The notes under the pieces are model-generated. The model was not told the origin of the DNA. It saw only the letters and a list, made by a program, of their open reading frames with translations, and searched no databases. From assembly GCF_900116445.1 (NCBI RefSeq), contig NZ_FPBH01000021.1, positions 120,692-184,691 of the forward strand: a DNA stretch of 64,000 nt, given 5' to 3'. Positions 7,205-15,647 of the stretch are shown here, in pieces (the first letter of the stretch is position 1; the number at the start of each line of letters is the position of its first letter). The DNA is from Paraburkholderia aspalathi (GTDB taxonomy: Bacteria > Pseudomonadota > Gammaproteobacteria > Burkholderiales > Burkholderiaceae). The translations under genes and the position numbers were made by a program.

Positions 7205-9172
7205 ATGTCAATACGCCTCTATCGAGTATATCGCGCGGCCGGTCTGGCGCTTGCCGCTGCGGCACTCGTCGCGTGCAGCACGGCCTCCGCCGTCAAGCCC
7301 ATTCCCCTTTCGCAACTCACGAACGACGACCAGACCTTCGTCCAGCTTCGCGAAGCCGCCCGCAATAATGACGCGGCGCGCGCAGCGCAACTGGCGAGCA
7401 TGATCCCGAACTATCCAGCGCCTTCGTATCTGGAGTACTTCCAGCTCAAGCCGCAATTGTTCGATTCCAGCGGTCACGCGCGCATTGACGCGCCGGATGC
7501 GCCGGTGCTGTCGTTCCTGCAGAAGTACGACGGCCAGGCCATCGCCGACCGCATGCGCAACGACTACCTCACGGTGCTCGGCGCACGTCACGACTGGCGT
7601 AACTTCGATCAGCAATACGCGCGTTTCGTGCTGAACGACGATACGCAGGTTAAGTGCTACGCGCTCGAGTCGCGTGCCGCGCGGGGTGAAAACGTCGCCG
7701 ACGCGGCGCGTGCGCTGCTCGTCGACCCGAAGTCGTACGGCGACGGCTGCGTCGATCTGATCACCGCGCTCGCGGTCAATCAGCAATTCAGTTCCGACGA
7801 CGTGTGGCAACAGATCCGCCTCGCGTACGAACAGAACTACACGAGCACGGGCAGCAAGCTCGTCGATGCGCTTAGCAACCAGCCGCCCGATCCGGTGCTG
7901 TTCGGCCAGGCCACGAGTACGCCGCCGTTGTTGCTGGCGCGCGGCGTCGGTCCGGATACGCAATCGCATCAACTCGCGTTGCTCGCGATCACGCGCATGG
8001 CGCGCAACGATCCGGCCATGGCCGCGGCCACTTTCGCCTCGGTCGCGCCGTCGTTGAGCTCGCCCGAGCGCGCAATCGGCTGGGGCACGATTGCGTATCA
8101 AGCCGCTGCCAAGCAGATGCCGAGCGCGGTGGATTGGTACCGCCTGTCGGCGAATGCGCCGCTGTCAAACCCGGCGTACGAATGGCGCACCCGCACCGCG
8201 CTGCTCGCGGGCGACTGGACGATGGTGCGCTGGTCGATCGAACAGATGCCGGCGGCGCTGCGCAATCAGCCGTCGTGGGTGTACTGGCATGCCCGTGCGC
8301 TCAAGCAGGCTGGCGACACAACCACGGCCAACCAGGAATTCGAGTCGATCTCGCAGGGCTTCAACTTCTACGGCCAACTGGCTGCGGAAGAGCTCGGCCA
8401 GAAGATCACCGTGCCGCCGAAAACCACCGTGACCGACGCCGAAATCCAACAGGCCGGCAACACGCCGGGTCTCGATCTGGCGCAGCGCTTCTACGCGCTG
8501 AATCTGCGGCTCGAGGGCAATCGCGAATGGAACTGGCCGCTGCGCAATATGAGCGACCGGCAGCTGATCGCTGTGGCCGAATACGCGCGCCGCATCGAGT
8601 TGTATGACCGGACCGTGAACACGGCGGACCGCACGAAGAGCGAGCACGATTTCTCGCTGCGTTATTTGTCGCCGTTCAAGGATATCGTTGAGCGCGATGC
8701 GCAGTCGAATGGACTCGACGTCGAATGGGCATACGGGCTGATTCGCCAGGAATCGCGTTTCATCATGAACGCTCGCTCGGAAGTTGGCGCGAGCGGTCTG
8801 ATGCAACTGATGCCGGGCACCGCGCAACTGGTGGCGAAGAAAATCGGCCTCGGCCCGATTTCGCGCGAGCAGATGAACGATATCAACACCAACATCCTGC
8901 TCGGCACGAACTACCTGTCCATGATCTACAATCAGTTCGACGGGTCTGCTGTGCTGGCCACCGCCGGTTATAACGCCGGTCCCGGCCGTCCGCGCAACTG
9001 GCGGCAATCGTTGCAGCATCCGGTTGAAGGCGCGATCTTCGCCGAGGCGATTCCGTTCCAGGAAACGCGCGACTACGTCAAGAATGTGTTGTCCAACACG
9101 GTCTACTACGCGGCATTGTTCGAAGGCCGTCCGCAATCGCTGAAGGCGCGTCTGGGTTATATCGCACCGTAA
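7205..9172 (+). CDS. Lytic murein transglycosylase, Slt70-like lipoprotein
   Basis: Cleaves the MurNAc-GlcNAc bond of peptidoglycan with formation of 1,6-anhydroMurNAc. The 655-residue protein starts MSIRLYRVYRAAG and has a lipobox-like LAAAALVAC, so it is probably anchored in the outer membrane, unlike soluble Slt70. Residues about 40-480 are helical and repeat-rich, like the Slt70 ring. The C-terminal SLT domain carries IRQESRF with catalytic Glu516, then GASGLMQLMPGTA and ATAGYNAGPGRPRNW. The ATG at 7205 is preferred over 7112 because it starts directly at the signal peptide. It is divergent from the cyclo-ligase gene with almost no gap. Confidence 0.94.
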   Translation: MSIRLYRVYRAAGLALAAAALVACSTASAVKPIPLSQLTNDDQTFVQLREAARNNDAARAAQLASMIPNYPAPSYLEYFQLKPQLFDSSGHARIDAPDAPVLSFLQKYDGQAIADRMRNDYLTVLGARHDWRNFDQQYARFVLNDDTQVKCYALESRAARGENVADAARALLVDPKSYGDGCVDLITALAVNQQFSSDDVWQQIRLAYEQNYTSTGSKLVDALSNQPPDPVLFGQATSTPPLLLARGVGPDTQSHQLALLAITRMARNDPAMAAATFASVAPSLSSPERAIGWGTIAYQAAAKQMPSAVDWYRLSANAPLSNPAYEWRTRTALLAGDWTMVRWSIEQMPAALRNQPSWVYWHARALKQAGDTTTANQEFESISQGFNFYGQLAAEELGQKITVPPKTTVTDAEIQQAGNTPGLDLAQRFYALNLRLEGNREWNWPLRNMSDRQLIAVAEYARRIELYDRTVNTADRTKSEHDFSLRYLSPFKDIVERDAQSNGLDVEWAYGLIRQESRFIMNARSEVGASGLMQLMPGTAQLVAKKIGLGPISREQMNDINTNILLGTNYLSMIYNQFDGSAVLATAGYNAGPGRPRNWRQSLQHPVEGAIFAEAIPFQETRDYVKNVLSNTVYYAALFEGRPQSLKARLGYIAP

Positions 9173-9257
9173 GCGCCGTGCCGCCGCCGCGTCAGGTTTT
9201 CTGATGCGGCGGTGCGCCACGCCAGCCGTTGCCGCGGCTTCCACCAGGGAGTCGAAA

Positions 9258-10211
9258 ATGCGACATCAAGCCGTTGCGGTCATCGGCGGTTCCGGTTTTA
9301 TCGGCAGCCATCTCGTCAATGCTCTGGTTGAAATGGGCAAAGACGTGCGCATCGCCACCCGGCGGCGCTATAACGCCCGCCATCTCACCCTGCTCCCCAT
9401 CGACGTGATCGAAGCTGACGTGTTCGATCCGGTTCAGCTTGCGCGTTTCGTCGAGGGCGCCGATTGCGTGATCAACCTCGTTGCCACGCTGCATGGCAAA
9501 CGTGGCACGCCTTATGGCCCGGAGTTCGCCCGCGCGCATGTCGAATTGCCGACCAAAATCGTTGCGGCTTGCGAAGGCAAGGGCGTGCATCGGCTGATTC
9601 ATATCAGCTCGCTCGGCGCCGACTCGAACGGGCCGAGCATGTATTCGCGCTCGAAGGGCGACGGGGAAAAGGCCGTGCATGCGGCGAATCTGGCGTGGAC
9701 GATTTTCCGTCCGTCCGTGGTGTTCGGTCCTGAAGACCAACTGCTCAACAAGTTCGCGTTCCTGCAGCGGATGTTCCCGGTGATTCCGCTTGCGATGCCG
9801 GATGCAAAATTCCAGCCGGTGTACGTCGGCGACGTGGCAAAAGCGATCTGCAACGTGCTCGATCTCGACGCGGCGAGCGGCCATACCTACGAGCTGGGCG
9901 GGCCGACCGTCTATACGCTCGAAGACCTCGTCAAGTATTGCGGCGACGTGATCGGCCGGCATGCGCGAATCATTCGCCTGCCGGAGGCGCTGGCGCGCTT
10001 GCAGGCGTTGACGTTTGAAATGGCGCCGGGCGAACCGGTGATTTCGCGCGACAATCTCGATTCGATGAAAGTCGACAACGTGTTGACCGGACCGCTTGCG
10101 CCTGAACTCGGCATCGAACCCGCCAGCATCGAAACGATCGCGCCCGTGTATCTGACCGGCGCGTCGTCGCGTTCGCGCTTCGACACGTTTCGCGCGAGCG
10201 CGGGGCGTTGA
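9258..10211 (+). CDS. NDUFA9-like NAD(P)-binding protein (atypical SDR)
   Basis: A 317-residue Rossmann protein with GGSGFIGSH at residues 10-18 and an extended-SDR layout, but with no clear YxxxK catalytic pair in the usual place (YSRSKGDGEKAV aligns there). This matches the complex I NDUFA9 subfamily, whose bacterial members bind NAD(P)H and whose role is unsettled. No nuo genes are visible in this window, so a complex I link is not supported by context. The ATG at 9258 has AGGGAG at 9246-9251. It lies 85 bp after the transglycosylase gene on the same strand and is followed by a GST. Confidence 0.85.
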   Translation: MRHQAVAVIGGSGFIGSHLVNALVEMGKDVRIATRRRYNARHLTLLPIDVIEADVFDPVQLARFVEGADCVINLVATLHGKRGTPYGPEFARAHVELPTKIVAACEGKGVHRLIHISSLGADSNGPSMYSRSKGDGEKAVHAANLAWTIFRPSVVFGPEDQLLNKFAFLQRMFPVIPLAMPDAKFQPVYVGDVAKAICNVLDLDAASGHTYELGGPTVYTLEDLVKYCGDVIGRHARIIRLPEALARLQALTFEMAPGEPVISRDNLDSMKVDNVLTGPLAPELGIEPASIETIAPVYLTGASSRSRFDTFRASAGR

Positions 10212-10243
10212 ACCTTTTCTAATCTCTACCTTTTATACCAGGC

Positions 10244-10897
10244 ATGAAGCTGCTTATCGGTGACAAGAACTACTCGTCATGGTCGATGCGTCCGTGGTTG
10301 CTGGTCAAACATTTCGGCATTCCATTTGAAGAGGTGCTGATTCATCTGAATGAAGCCGGCACGAAGTCCGCGATTCTGGCGTATGCGCCGACCGGTCCGG
10401 GCAAGTTGCCGTGCCTGATCGGCGAAGATGGATTGGCCACCTGGGATTCGCTGGCGATCGCCGAGACACTGGCTGAGCGCTTCCCGCAGCATGCGCTGTG
10501 GCCGCGCGACCCGGCGGCGCGCAGTCACGCGCGCAGCATCAGCGCCGAGATGCATTCGGGCTTCGGCGAATTGCGCTCGAACATGTGGATGAACATTCGC
10601 GCGTCGTTTCCGGGTAAGAACGCCACACCGGGCGCACTGGCCGACATTGCGCGTATCGACGCGATCTGGAGCAGGTGTTTCGATACCTACGGCGGTCCTT
10701 TCCTGTTCGGCGAGTTCAGCATTGCTGACGCGATGTACGCACCCGTCGTGATGCGCTTCAACACGTGGCAACCGGCGCTCTCCGAGGCTGCCGCGGCTTA
10801 TGTTCGTCGCGTGACGGCGTTGCCGGCGGTGAAGGCGTGGATCGACGACGCGCTGCGCGAAACGCATGCCATTCCGTACCAAGACGTATGCCCATGA
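10244..10897 (+). CDS. Glutathione S-transferase family protein
   Basis: A 217-residue cytoplasmic protein with an N-terminal thioredoxin-fold domain (LLIGDKNYSSWSMRPWLLVK, Ser residues near the expected catalytic position) and an all-alpha C-terminal domain with GGPFLFGEFSIADAMYAPVV. The conserved EDGLATWDSLAIAETLAERFP segment is the GSH gamma-glutamyl binding region. The stop codon overlaps the downstream cca ATG (ATGA at 10894-10897), so the two are translationally coupled. The electrophile substrate is unknown. Confidence 0.92.
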   Translation: MKLLIGDKNYSSWSMRPWLLVKHFGIPFEEVLIHLNEAGTKSAILAYAPTGPGKLPCLIGEDGLATWDSLAIAETLAERFPQHALWPRDPAARSHARSISAEMHSGFGELRSNMWMNIRASFPGKNATPGALADIARIDAIWSRCFDTYGGPFLFGEFSIADAMYAPVVMRFNTWQPALSEAAAAYVRRVTALPAVKAWIDDALRETHAIPYQDVCP

Positions 10898-12129
10898 ATA
10901 TCTACGCAGTAGGCGGCGCGATCCGCGACGAGTTGCTGGGCGTACCCGTGCAGGACCGGGATTACGTGGTGGTGGGCGCGACGCCCGAGCAGATGGTGGC
11001 GCAGGGCTATCGTCCGGTGGGCAAGGATTTCCCGGTATTTCTGCATCCGCAGACGCACGAGGAGTACGCGCTTGCACGCACCGAGCGCAAGACGGCTGCG
11101 GGCTATCACGGCTTCCAGTTCTTCTACGCGCCGGACGTCACACTCGAAGAGGACCTCGCGCGCCGCGACCTGACAATCAACGCGATGGCGCGCGAAATGC
11201 GCCCGGACGGCGAATTGACCGGCCCGGTGATCGACCCGTTCAACGGCCGGGGCGATTTGCAGGCGCGGCTGTTTCGTCACGTCAGCGATGCGTTTCTGGA
11301 AGACCCCGTGCGGATTTTGCGGATTGCGCGGTTTGCGGCGCGTTTCGTCGATTTCACGGTGGCGCCGGAGACGATGGCGCTGATGCGCAAGATGGTGGCT
11401 GATGGTGAGGTCGATGCACTGGTCGCCGAGCGCGTATGGCAGGAGGTGTCGCGCGGATTGATGGAGAAGAAGCCGTCGCGCATGTTCGAAGTGCTGCGGG
11501 AATGCGGTGCTTTGGCGCGGATTCTGCCGGAGATCGATGCATTGTTCGGCGTACCGCAGCGGGCTGACTATCATCCCGAAGTGGATACGGGCGTGCACGT
11601 AATGATGGTGGTCGACCATGCCGCGCAGCAGGGTTACGCGTTGCCGGTGCGGTTTGCGGCGCTCACGCATGACTTGGGCAAAGCGACGACGCCGGATGAC
11701 GTTTTGCCGCGGCATATCGGGCATGAGGGGCGCAGCGTGGATTTGCTGAAGCCTTTATGCGAGCGGCTGCGGGTGCCGAATGAATGCCGCGATCTGGCGC
11801 TGCTGGTCGCGCGGGAGCATGGGAATATTCATCGCGTGATGGAGATGGGGGCCGCCGCGTTGGTGAGGCTGCTCGAGCGCAGCGATGCGATTCGGAAACC
11901 TGCGCGGTTTGCTGAAGCCTTGCAGGCTTGTGAGGCGGATGCGCGTGGGCGGCTGGGGTTTGAGATGCGGGAGTATCCGCAGGCTGAGCGGCTGCGGGTT
12001 GCGCTTGTTGCTGCGCGAGGGGTGGATGCTGGTGCAGTGGCTAGGCGGCTCGTTGACTCGCCTGCGGGGATTAAGGATGCAGTGCATCAGGAGCGCGTTC
12101 GTGCTGTTGAAGGGGCTCTTGTTGTTTGA
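10888..12129 (+). CDS. cca: Multifunctional CCA tRNA nucleotidyltransferase with HD domain
   Basis: Adds or repairs the 3'-CCA end of tRNAs; the bacterial multifunctional type also has an HD phosphohydrolase domain. 413 residues from the ATG at 10888 (411 from 10894, the other possible start). The nucleotidyltransferase core shows AVGGAIRDELLG followed by DRDYVVVG (the DxD metal site), then RRDLTINAMA. The HD domain shows GVHVMMVVDHA and ALTHDLGKATTP at about residues 230-275. The start overlaps the end of the GST gene. GC content and codon use become T/G-rich toward the 3' end, leading into the repeat element downstream. Confidence 0.95.
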   Translation: MPMNIYAVGGAIRDELLGVPVQDRDYVVVGATPEQMVAQGYRPVGKDFPVFLHPQTHEEYALARTERKTAAGYHGFQFFYAPDVTLEEDLARRDLTINAMAREMRPDGELTGPVIDPFNGRGDLQARLFRHVSDAFLEDPVRILRIARFAARFVDFTVAPETMALMRKMVADGEVDALVAERVWQEVSRGLMEKKPSRMFEVLRECGALARILPEIDALFGVPQRADYHPEVDTGVHVMMVVDHAAQQGYALPVRFAALTHDLGKATTPDDVLPRHIGHEGRSVDLLKPLCERLRVPNECRDLALLVAREHGNIHRVMEMGAAALVRLLERSDAIRKPARFAEALQACEADARGRLGFEMREYPQAERLRVALVAARGVDAGAVARRLVDSPAGIKDAVHQERVRAVEGALVV

Positions 12130-12229
12130 GTTTTTTGCCTGCTCGGCGCTTATTGTCAGTGTTCCTGGGGCTTTGGCCTTTCCTTGAATTGTTAGTGGTC
12201 TATTAGCGTTGCCCCTGTGCGGGGCGGCA

Positions 12230-12263
12230 CCTACTTTTCTTTGCCGCCGCAAAGAAAAGTAGG
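12230..12263. repeat. Perfect 15-bp hairpin in left arm
   Basis: CCTACTTTTCTTTGC and GCAAAGAAAAGTAGG are exact reverse complements separated by CGCC. A variant of the same hairpin is present in the right arm around 12813-12848. The pair gives the element a stem-loop at each end. Confidence 0.85.
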
Positions 12264-12490
12264 CAAAAGAAAGCGGCTAGAAACCCCTGCTAAGCGGGGC
12301 CCGCAGCTCGCTCAGGGTAGTGGTGCATCTGGAATCTGTGTTCGTGCCCCTGCACGTGCTTGTGACAAGGGCGTCATACTTCCGGCGGCGCTGCGCGCGC
12401 CGAAGAGCCGTTCATAAAACCGATCGCTACGTTTTGGCGTTGACGCCTCGCCACCGAACCGTGGCTCGTCATTGCACCACCATCACGATT

Positions 12491-12514
12491 GCAACTGCAA
12501 CTGCAACTGCAACT
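12491..12514. repeat. GCAACT hexamer, four tandem copies
   Basis: Four exact head-to-tail copies of GCAACT lie near the centre of the inverted-repeat element. They encode a short Cys-Asn or Ala-Thr run in possible frames, but no supported gene covers them. Confidence 0.8.
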
Positions 12515-12962
12515 ACGGCTGTGATCGTGATCGAGATCGGGACGGTGATTCAGCACACCGACATATCATTGAGGCAGGGTTCCCGGGGAAGTGCAGGAGC
12601 GTCTCGCCGAGGCGAAGCCGACGGCCCCACAAACCAAAACCGAAGCCCATGGTTTCCCCTGCATACCCGTCCGCGACGCACGCAGTGCGGAGTGGGAGCT
12701 GATGAGTCCTTTGTCACTAACGCCGAATGTGAGAGAACACGGATTCCAGTCGCACCACTACCCGCAGCAGACCACGGTGCCCACTTAGCAGGGGCTTCTA
12801 GCCGCTTTCTTTGCTTATCTTTCTTTGCGGCGGCAAAGAAAGTAAGTGCCGCCCCGCACAGGGGCAACGCTAATAGACCACTAACAATTCAAGGAAAGGC
12901 ACCAAAGCCAGATCAAGGAAAGGCCAACGCCCTAAGAACACAGACAAAAAGCGCCGCGAAGG

Positions 12963-13163
12963 CTACAACACCCTCGCGATCAGCGACAAAACCATCGAAA
13001 GAACAAGCGTCGACATAAACGGAAACGGATACTCCCGCCCGAAGAGGCGCAAAGTGACATCCCCGGGCATCCGCCCAACCCCAATCTTCCTGAGCCACGG
13101 CCAGCAGGCCGACAACACCGCCACCGCAACAAACGTAGTCAACAGCCAGCGGATCATCGCCAA
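12963..13163 (-). CDS. DUF2905 family small membrane protein
   Basis: A 66-residue protein beginning MAMIRWLLTTFVAVAVLSA, with an N-terminal membrane helix, the central WLRKIGVGRMPGDV motif and a second C-terminal hydrophobic segment (STLVLSMVLSLIARVL). Size, two-helix layout and the GRLPGDI-like motif match DUF2905. An ATG two codons in (13157) is an alternative start. Its stop is next to the inverted-repeat element. Function is unknown. Confidence 0.85.
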   Translation of the reverse strand: MAMIRWLLTTFVAVAVLSACWPWLRKIGVGRMPGDVTLRLFGREYPFPFMSTLVLSMVLSLIARVL

Positions 13164-13179
13164 CCCCTAAGGCAAAAAA

Positions 13180-14370
13180 TCACAACGTATGTGACCGGTC
13201 GCCGCTCGAAAACGCCTGCAGCGTGTCATCCAGCCCGCGCGAAAATGCGATCACCTTGAACAGCTCGCCCATCTCCGCCTCGGACAACAACTTCTGGACC
13301 GCATTCGCCGCAGGCAAAAACTTCGCCGTGTCCGAAGGATCGAGCGCCGATAACGTCTCGGTAATCCCCGCGTTCAACAAGAACCGCGCTTGCGAAGTGA
13401 AGCCCAACAAATCGGCGCCAGCCTCGACACCGGCTTCGGCAATGCCGGTAAATTCCACGTGCGCGGTAATGTCCTGCAAACCCGGATAAACAAACGGGTC
13501 ACCATGCGCCCGGTGCCGGTAATGGCACATCAACGTGCCCTGCGCACGCTGCTCATGGTAGTACTCGTGGCGCGGAAAACCATAATCGATAAAGAACGCC
13601 GCGCCACGCGCAAGCATCGTGCAAATGGTCCGCGTGAATGCCCGGGCGGCGTCGTGCGTTTCGGTCACGTAGTCGTCGCCGATAGTTTCGATCTCAGCCA
13701 GAAGCGCAATGTCCGCAGCTTCCGATACCAACCGGTCGTCGAACGCAAAGGCCTCGTCGCGCCACGTCACGCCGCGTTCATGCCAGGCGCCGTCGGTAAA
13801 TGCGAACAGCCGCACCGGCATCGCGTCCAATACCTCATTGCCGATCACCACGCCTTCGAATTGCTCCGGCAATGCGTCCAGCCAGCGCACTTTCGCGGCC
13901 AGCGCCGGTGCCGCGGCTTCGATCGTCTCGCGTTGGCGTTCGCGCAATTCACCGGACAAATCCACGATCGAGTAGCTGTCGAATTCGACGCCCAGCGTGT
14001 CGAGCGCATTCAGCAGGCCGGCGGCGAGTTTGCCCGTGCCGGCGCCGAATTCCATCAGTTCGCGCGTGCCGCTCGCCTCCAAGGCCTCGGCGAGCGGGCG
14101 CGCCAGCGTCGCGGCGAAGAGAGGCGACATTTCCGGCGCCGTGACGAAGTCGCTGCCGTCGTCGCCGCGCAGGCCGAATTTGCGGGCGCCGCCGCTGTAA
14201 TAGCCGAGTCCCGGCGCGTAAAGCGCGCGCTCCATGTAGCGGTCGAATGGCAGCCAGCCGCCGGCTGCTTCGAGCTCCGCGCGGACCTGTGCGACCAGCG
14301 CTTCGGACTGAGCAAGCGCGCTCGGGCCGGGAGCAGGTAAACTATCGGGTTGGTGAGCTTTCGGATTCAT
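13180..14370 (-). CDS. Class I SAM-dependent methyltransferase, MidA/NDUFAF7 family
   Basis: 396 residues from the ATG at 14370 (MNPKAHQPDSLPAPGPS). MEFGAGTGKLAAGLLNALD is the SAM-binding glycine loop at about residues 110-128, followed by VEFDSYSIVDLSGELRERQ and, later, GNEVLDAMPV, which is typical of the DUF185/MidA/NDUFAF7 family. The mitochondrial homologue methylates an arginine in a complex I subunit; bacterial targets are not established. A longer ATG at 14466 would overlap the divergent SDR gene at 14384. The 13 bp between the start codons leave little room for separate promoters. Confidence 0.9.
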   Translation of the reverse strand: MNPKAHQPDSLPAPGPSALAQSEALVAQVRAELEAAGGWLPFDRYMERALYAPGLGYYSGGARKFGLRGDDGSDFVTAPEMSPLFAATLARPLAEALEASGTRELMEFGAGTGKLAAGLLNALDTLGVEFDSYSIVDLSGELRERQRETIEAAAPALAAKVRWLDALPEQFEGVVIGNEVLDAMPVRLFAFTDGAWHERGVTWRDEAFAFDDRLVSEAADIALLAEIETIGDDYVTETHDAARAFTRTICTMLARGAAFFIDYGFPRHEYYHEQRAQGTLMCHYRHRAHGDPFVYPGLQDITAHVEFTGIAEAGVEAGADLLGFTSQARFLLNAGITETLSALDPSDTAKFLPAANAVQKLLSEAEMGELFKVIAFSRGLDDTLQAFSSGDRSHTL

Positions 14371-14383
14371 CCCCGCATTGTAA

Positions 14384-15202
14384 ATGACCGCCTCTCTGGA
14401 CAACGCCGCCGCCCGCGCGCCTGAAACGCCGCGCATCGTGCTGATTACCGGCGCCGCCCGCCGCATCGGGCGCTCGCTCGCGCTCGGCTTCGCCGCGCGT
14501 GGCTGGGACGTGGCGGTCCATTACGGCGCGTCGCGCCAGGAGGCTGACGAAGTAGTCGCGGAAATCGTCGCCATGGGCCGCCGGGCGGTGGCTTTGCACG
14601 CTGAATTGGGCGACGAGGGCCAGGTCGAGCAGCTTCTGCCCGCCTGTATGGCCGCGCTGGGTCGCCCGTCGTGTATTGTCAACAACGCCTCGCGCTTTGA
14701 GGAAGACACGGCGCAGAACGTCGGTTACGACCTGCTGCTGAAGCTGACCGCGATGAATCTCGGCGCGCCGCTCGTGCTGGCGCGTATGCTGTTCGAGGCC
14801 ACGCCGGAAACCGCGCGCACCGATGAAAGCCAGCGCGGCGTGGTCATCAACGTGCTGGACCAGAAGCTGTACAACATGAACCCGGACTACCTGTCCTACA
14901 CGCTGTCGAAGGCAGCGTTGCAGACGGCGACGGTCGCGCTGGCGCAGGCCTTGGCGCCGAAAGTGCGCGTGGTCGGGCTTGCCCCTGGTCTAACGATGCA
15001 ATCCGGCGATCAAACGCCGGCCGGTTTTGAAGAAGCTCACCGTGCCACGCCTTTGGGCCGCGCGTCGCGGCCGGAGGATATTGTCGCCGCCGCGTTGTAT
15101 CTCGCGGATGCAGCGGGCGTCACCGGAACGACGCTGGTGGTCGACGGCGGGCAGCACCTCGTGCCGCTGCCGCGCGACGTTATGTTTTTGACGGGCGCCT
15201 GA
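14384..15202 (+). CDS. SDR oxidoreductase, probable pteridine/dihydromonapterin reductase type
   Basis: A 272-residue classical SDR. The N-terminal ITGAARRIGRSLALGFAARG is the dinucleotide site; its Arg-rich TGxxRRIG form is characteristic of pteridine reductase and FolM members. NNASRFEED replaces the usual NNAG, also as in that subgroup. The catalytic YTLSK (YxxxK) lies near residue 170, and VVDGGQHLVPLPRD closes the fold. The gene is 46 bp upstream of folB, which supports a pterin substrate, but this is inferred from motifs and context. A generic SDR cannot be excluded. Confidence 0.88.
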   Translation: MTASLDNAAARAPETPRIVLITGAARRIGRSLALGFAARGWDVAVHYGASRQEADEVVAEIVAMGRRAVALHAELGDEGQVEQLLPACMAALGRPSCIVNNASRFEEDTAQNVGYDLLLKLTAMNLGAPLVLARMLFEATPETARTDESQRGVVINVLDQKLYNMNPDYLSYTLSKAALQTATVALAQALAPKVRVVGLAPGLTMQSGDQTPAGFEEAHRATPLGRASRPEDIVAAALYLADAAGVTGTTLVVDGGQHLVPLPRDVMFLTGA

Positions 15203-15248
15203 AGCGCCCACTTGAGTGCTCCGCACTCTTTTTTCGACTGGAACGAAC

Positions 15249-15644
15249 ATGTTTGCCGCTCTTTCGCATCCCCGGCTCGCCGATTGCCGCCGGCTCTTTC
15301 TGCGCAATTACGAAGTGCACATCAACATCGGCGTGCACGACTTCGAAAAGCGCGGCGAACAGCGCGTCGTGATCAACGTCGAACTGTTTGTGCCGCTCGC
15401 GCTGTCCACGCCGGTTCAGGACAAATTGAACGAAGTGGTCGACTATGACTTCATGCGTTCGACCATCGCGCGTCGCGTCGACCAAGGTCATATCCACCTG
15501 CAGGAAACCCTCTGCGATGACCTCGTCAAGGCGCTCCTCGATCATCCGCAGGTGCGCGCCGTGTGCGTGTCGACCGAAAAGCCGGACGTTTATCCCGACT
15601 GCGACGCCGTGGGCGTCGAAGTCTTCCGTATCAAAGAGGATTGA
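15249..15644 (+). CDS. folB: Dihydroneopterin aldolase
   Basis: Catalyses the aldol cleavage of 7,8-dihydroneopterin to 6-hydroxymethyl-dihydropterin and glycolaldehyde in folate synthesis. 131 residues from the ATG at 15249 (MFAALSHPRLADCRR), preferred over a GTG at 15216 because GGAACG lies at the right distance. Family segments are VHINIGVHDFEKRGEQRVVINVELFVP (quoted in part), VVDYDFMRSTI and HLQETLCDDLVKALLDHPQV. It sits 3 bp before ttcA, so the two are probably co-transcribed. Confidence 0.93.
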   Translation: MFAALSHPRLADCRRLFLRNYEVHINIGVHDFEKRGEQRVVINVELFVPLALSTPVQDKLNEVVDYDFMRSTIARRVDQGHIHLQETLCDDLVKALLDHPQVRAVCVSTEKPDVYPDCDAVGVEVFRIKED

Positions 15645-15647
15645 GCC

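Larger units (their letters stand above)
12168..12909. repeat. Large inverted-repeat element (about 740 bp) with nested hairpins
   Basis: A left arm of about 209 bp (12168-12376) is repeated in inverted orientation at 12702-12909 with high but imperfect identity. Shared blocks include TTGTTAGTGGTCTATTAGCG, TGCCCCTGTGCGGGGCGGCAC, AGAAAGCGGCTAGAA, CCCCTGCTAAG, GGTAGTGGTGC and GTGTTC. The centre, about 325 bp, carries a GCAACT tandem repeat and no convincing gene. Each arm contains its own near-perfect hairpin built on TTTCTTTGC...GCAAAGAAA. The ends are not flanked by an obvious target-site duplication and no transposase is present. It fits a dispersed Burkholderia-type repeat or a MITE-like element; copy number cannot be judged here. 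Proline/arginine-rich ORFs inside it look like by-products. Confidence 0.8.

Noticed and set aside
12217..13018. Several ORFs on both strands within the inverted-repeat element, including one of 232 codons
   Set aside because: Arg/Pro/Ala-rich, no family likeness, overlapping in opposite frames, and their ends follow the repeat arms.
14370..14466. N-terminal extension of the methyltransferase to ATG 14466
   Set aside because: It overlaps the start of the divergent SDR gene, and the added residues are not typical of the family.
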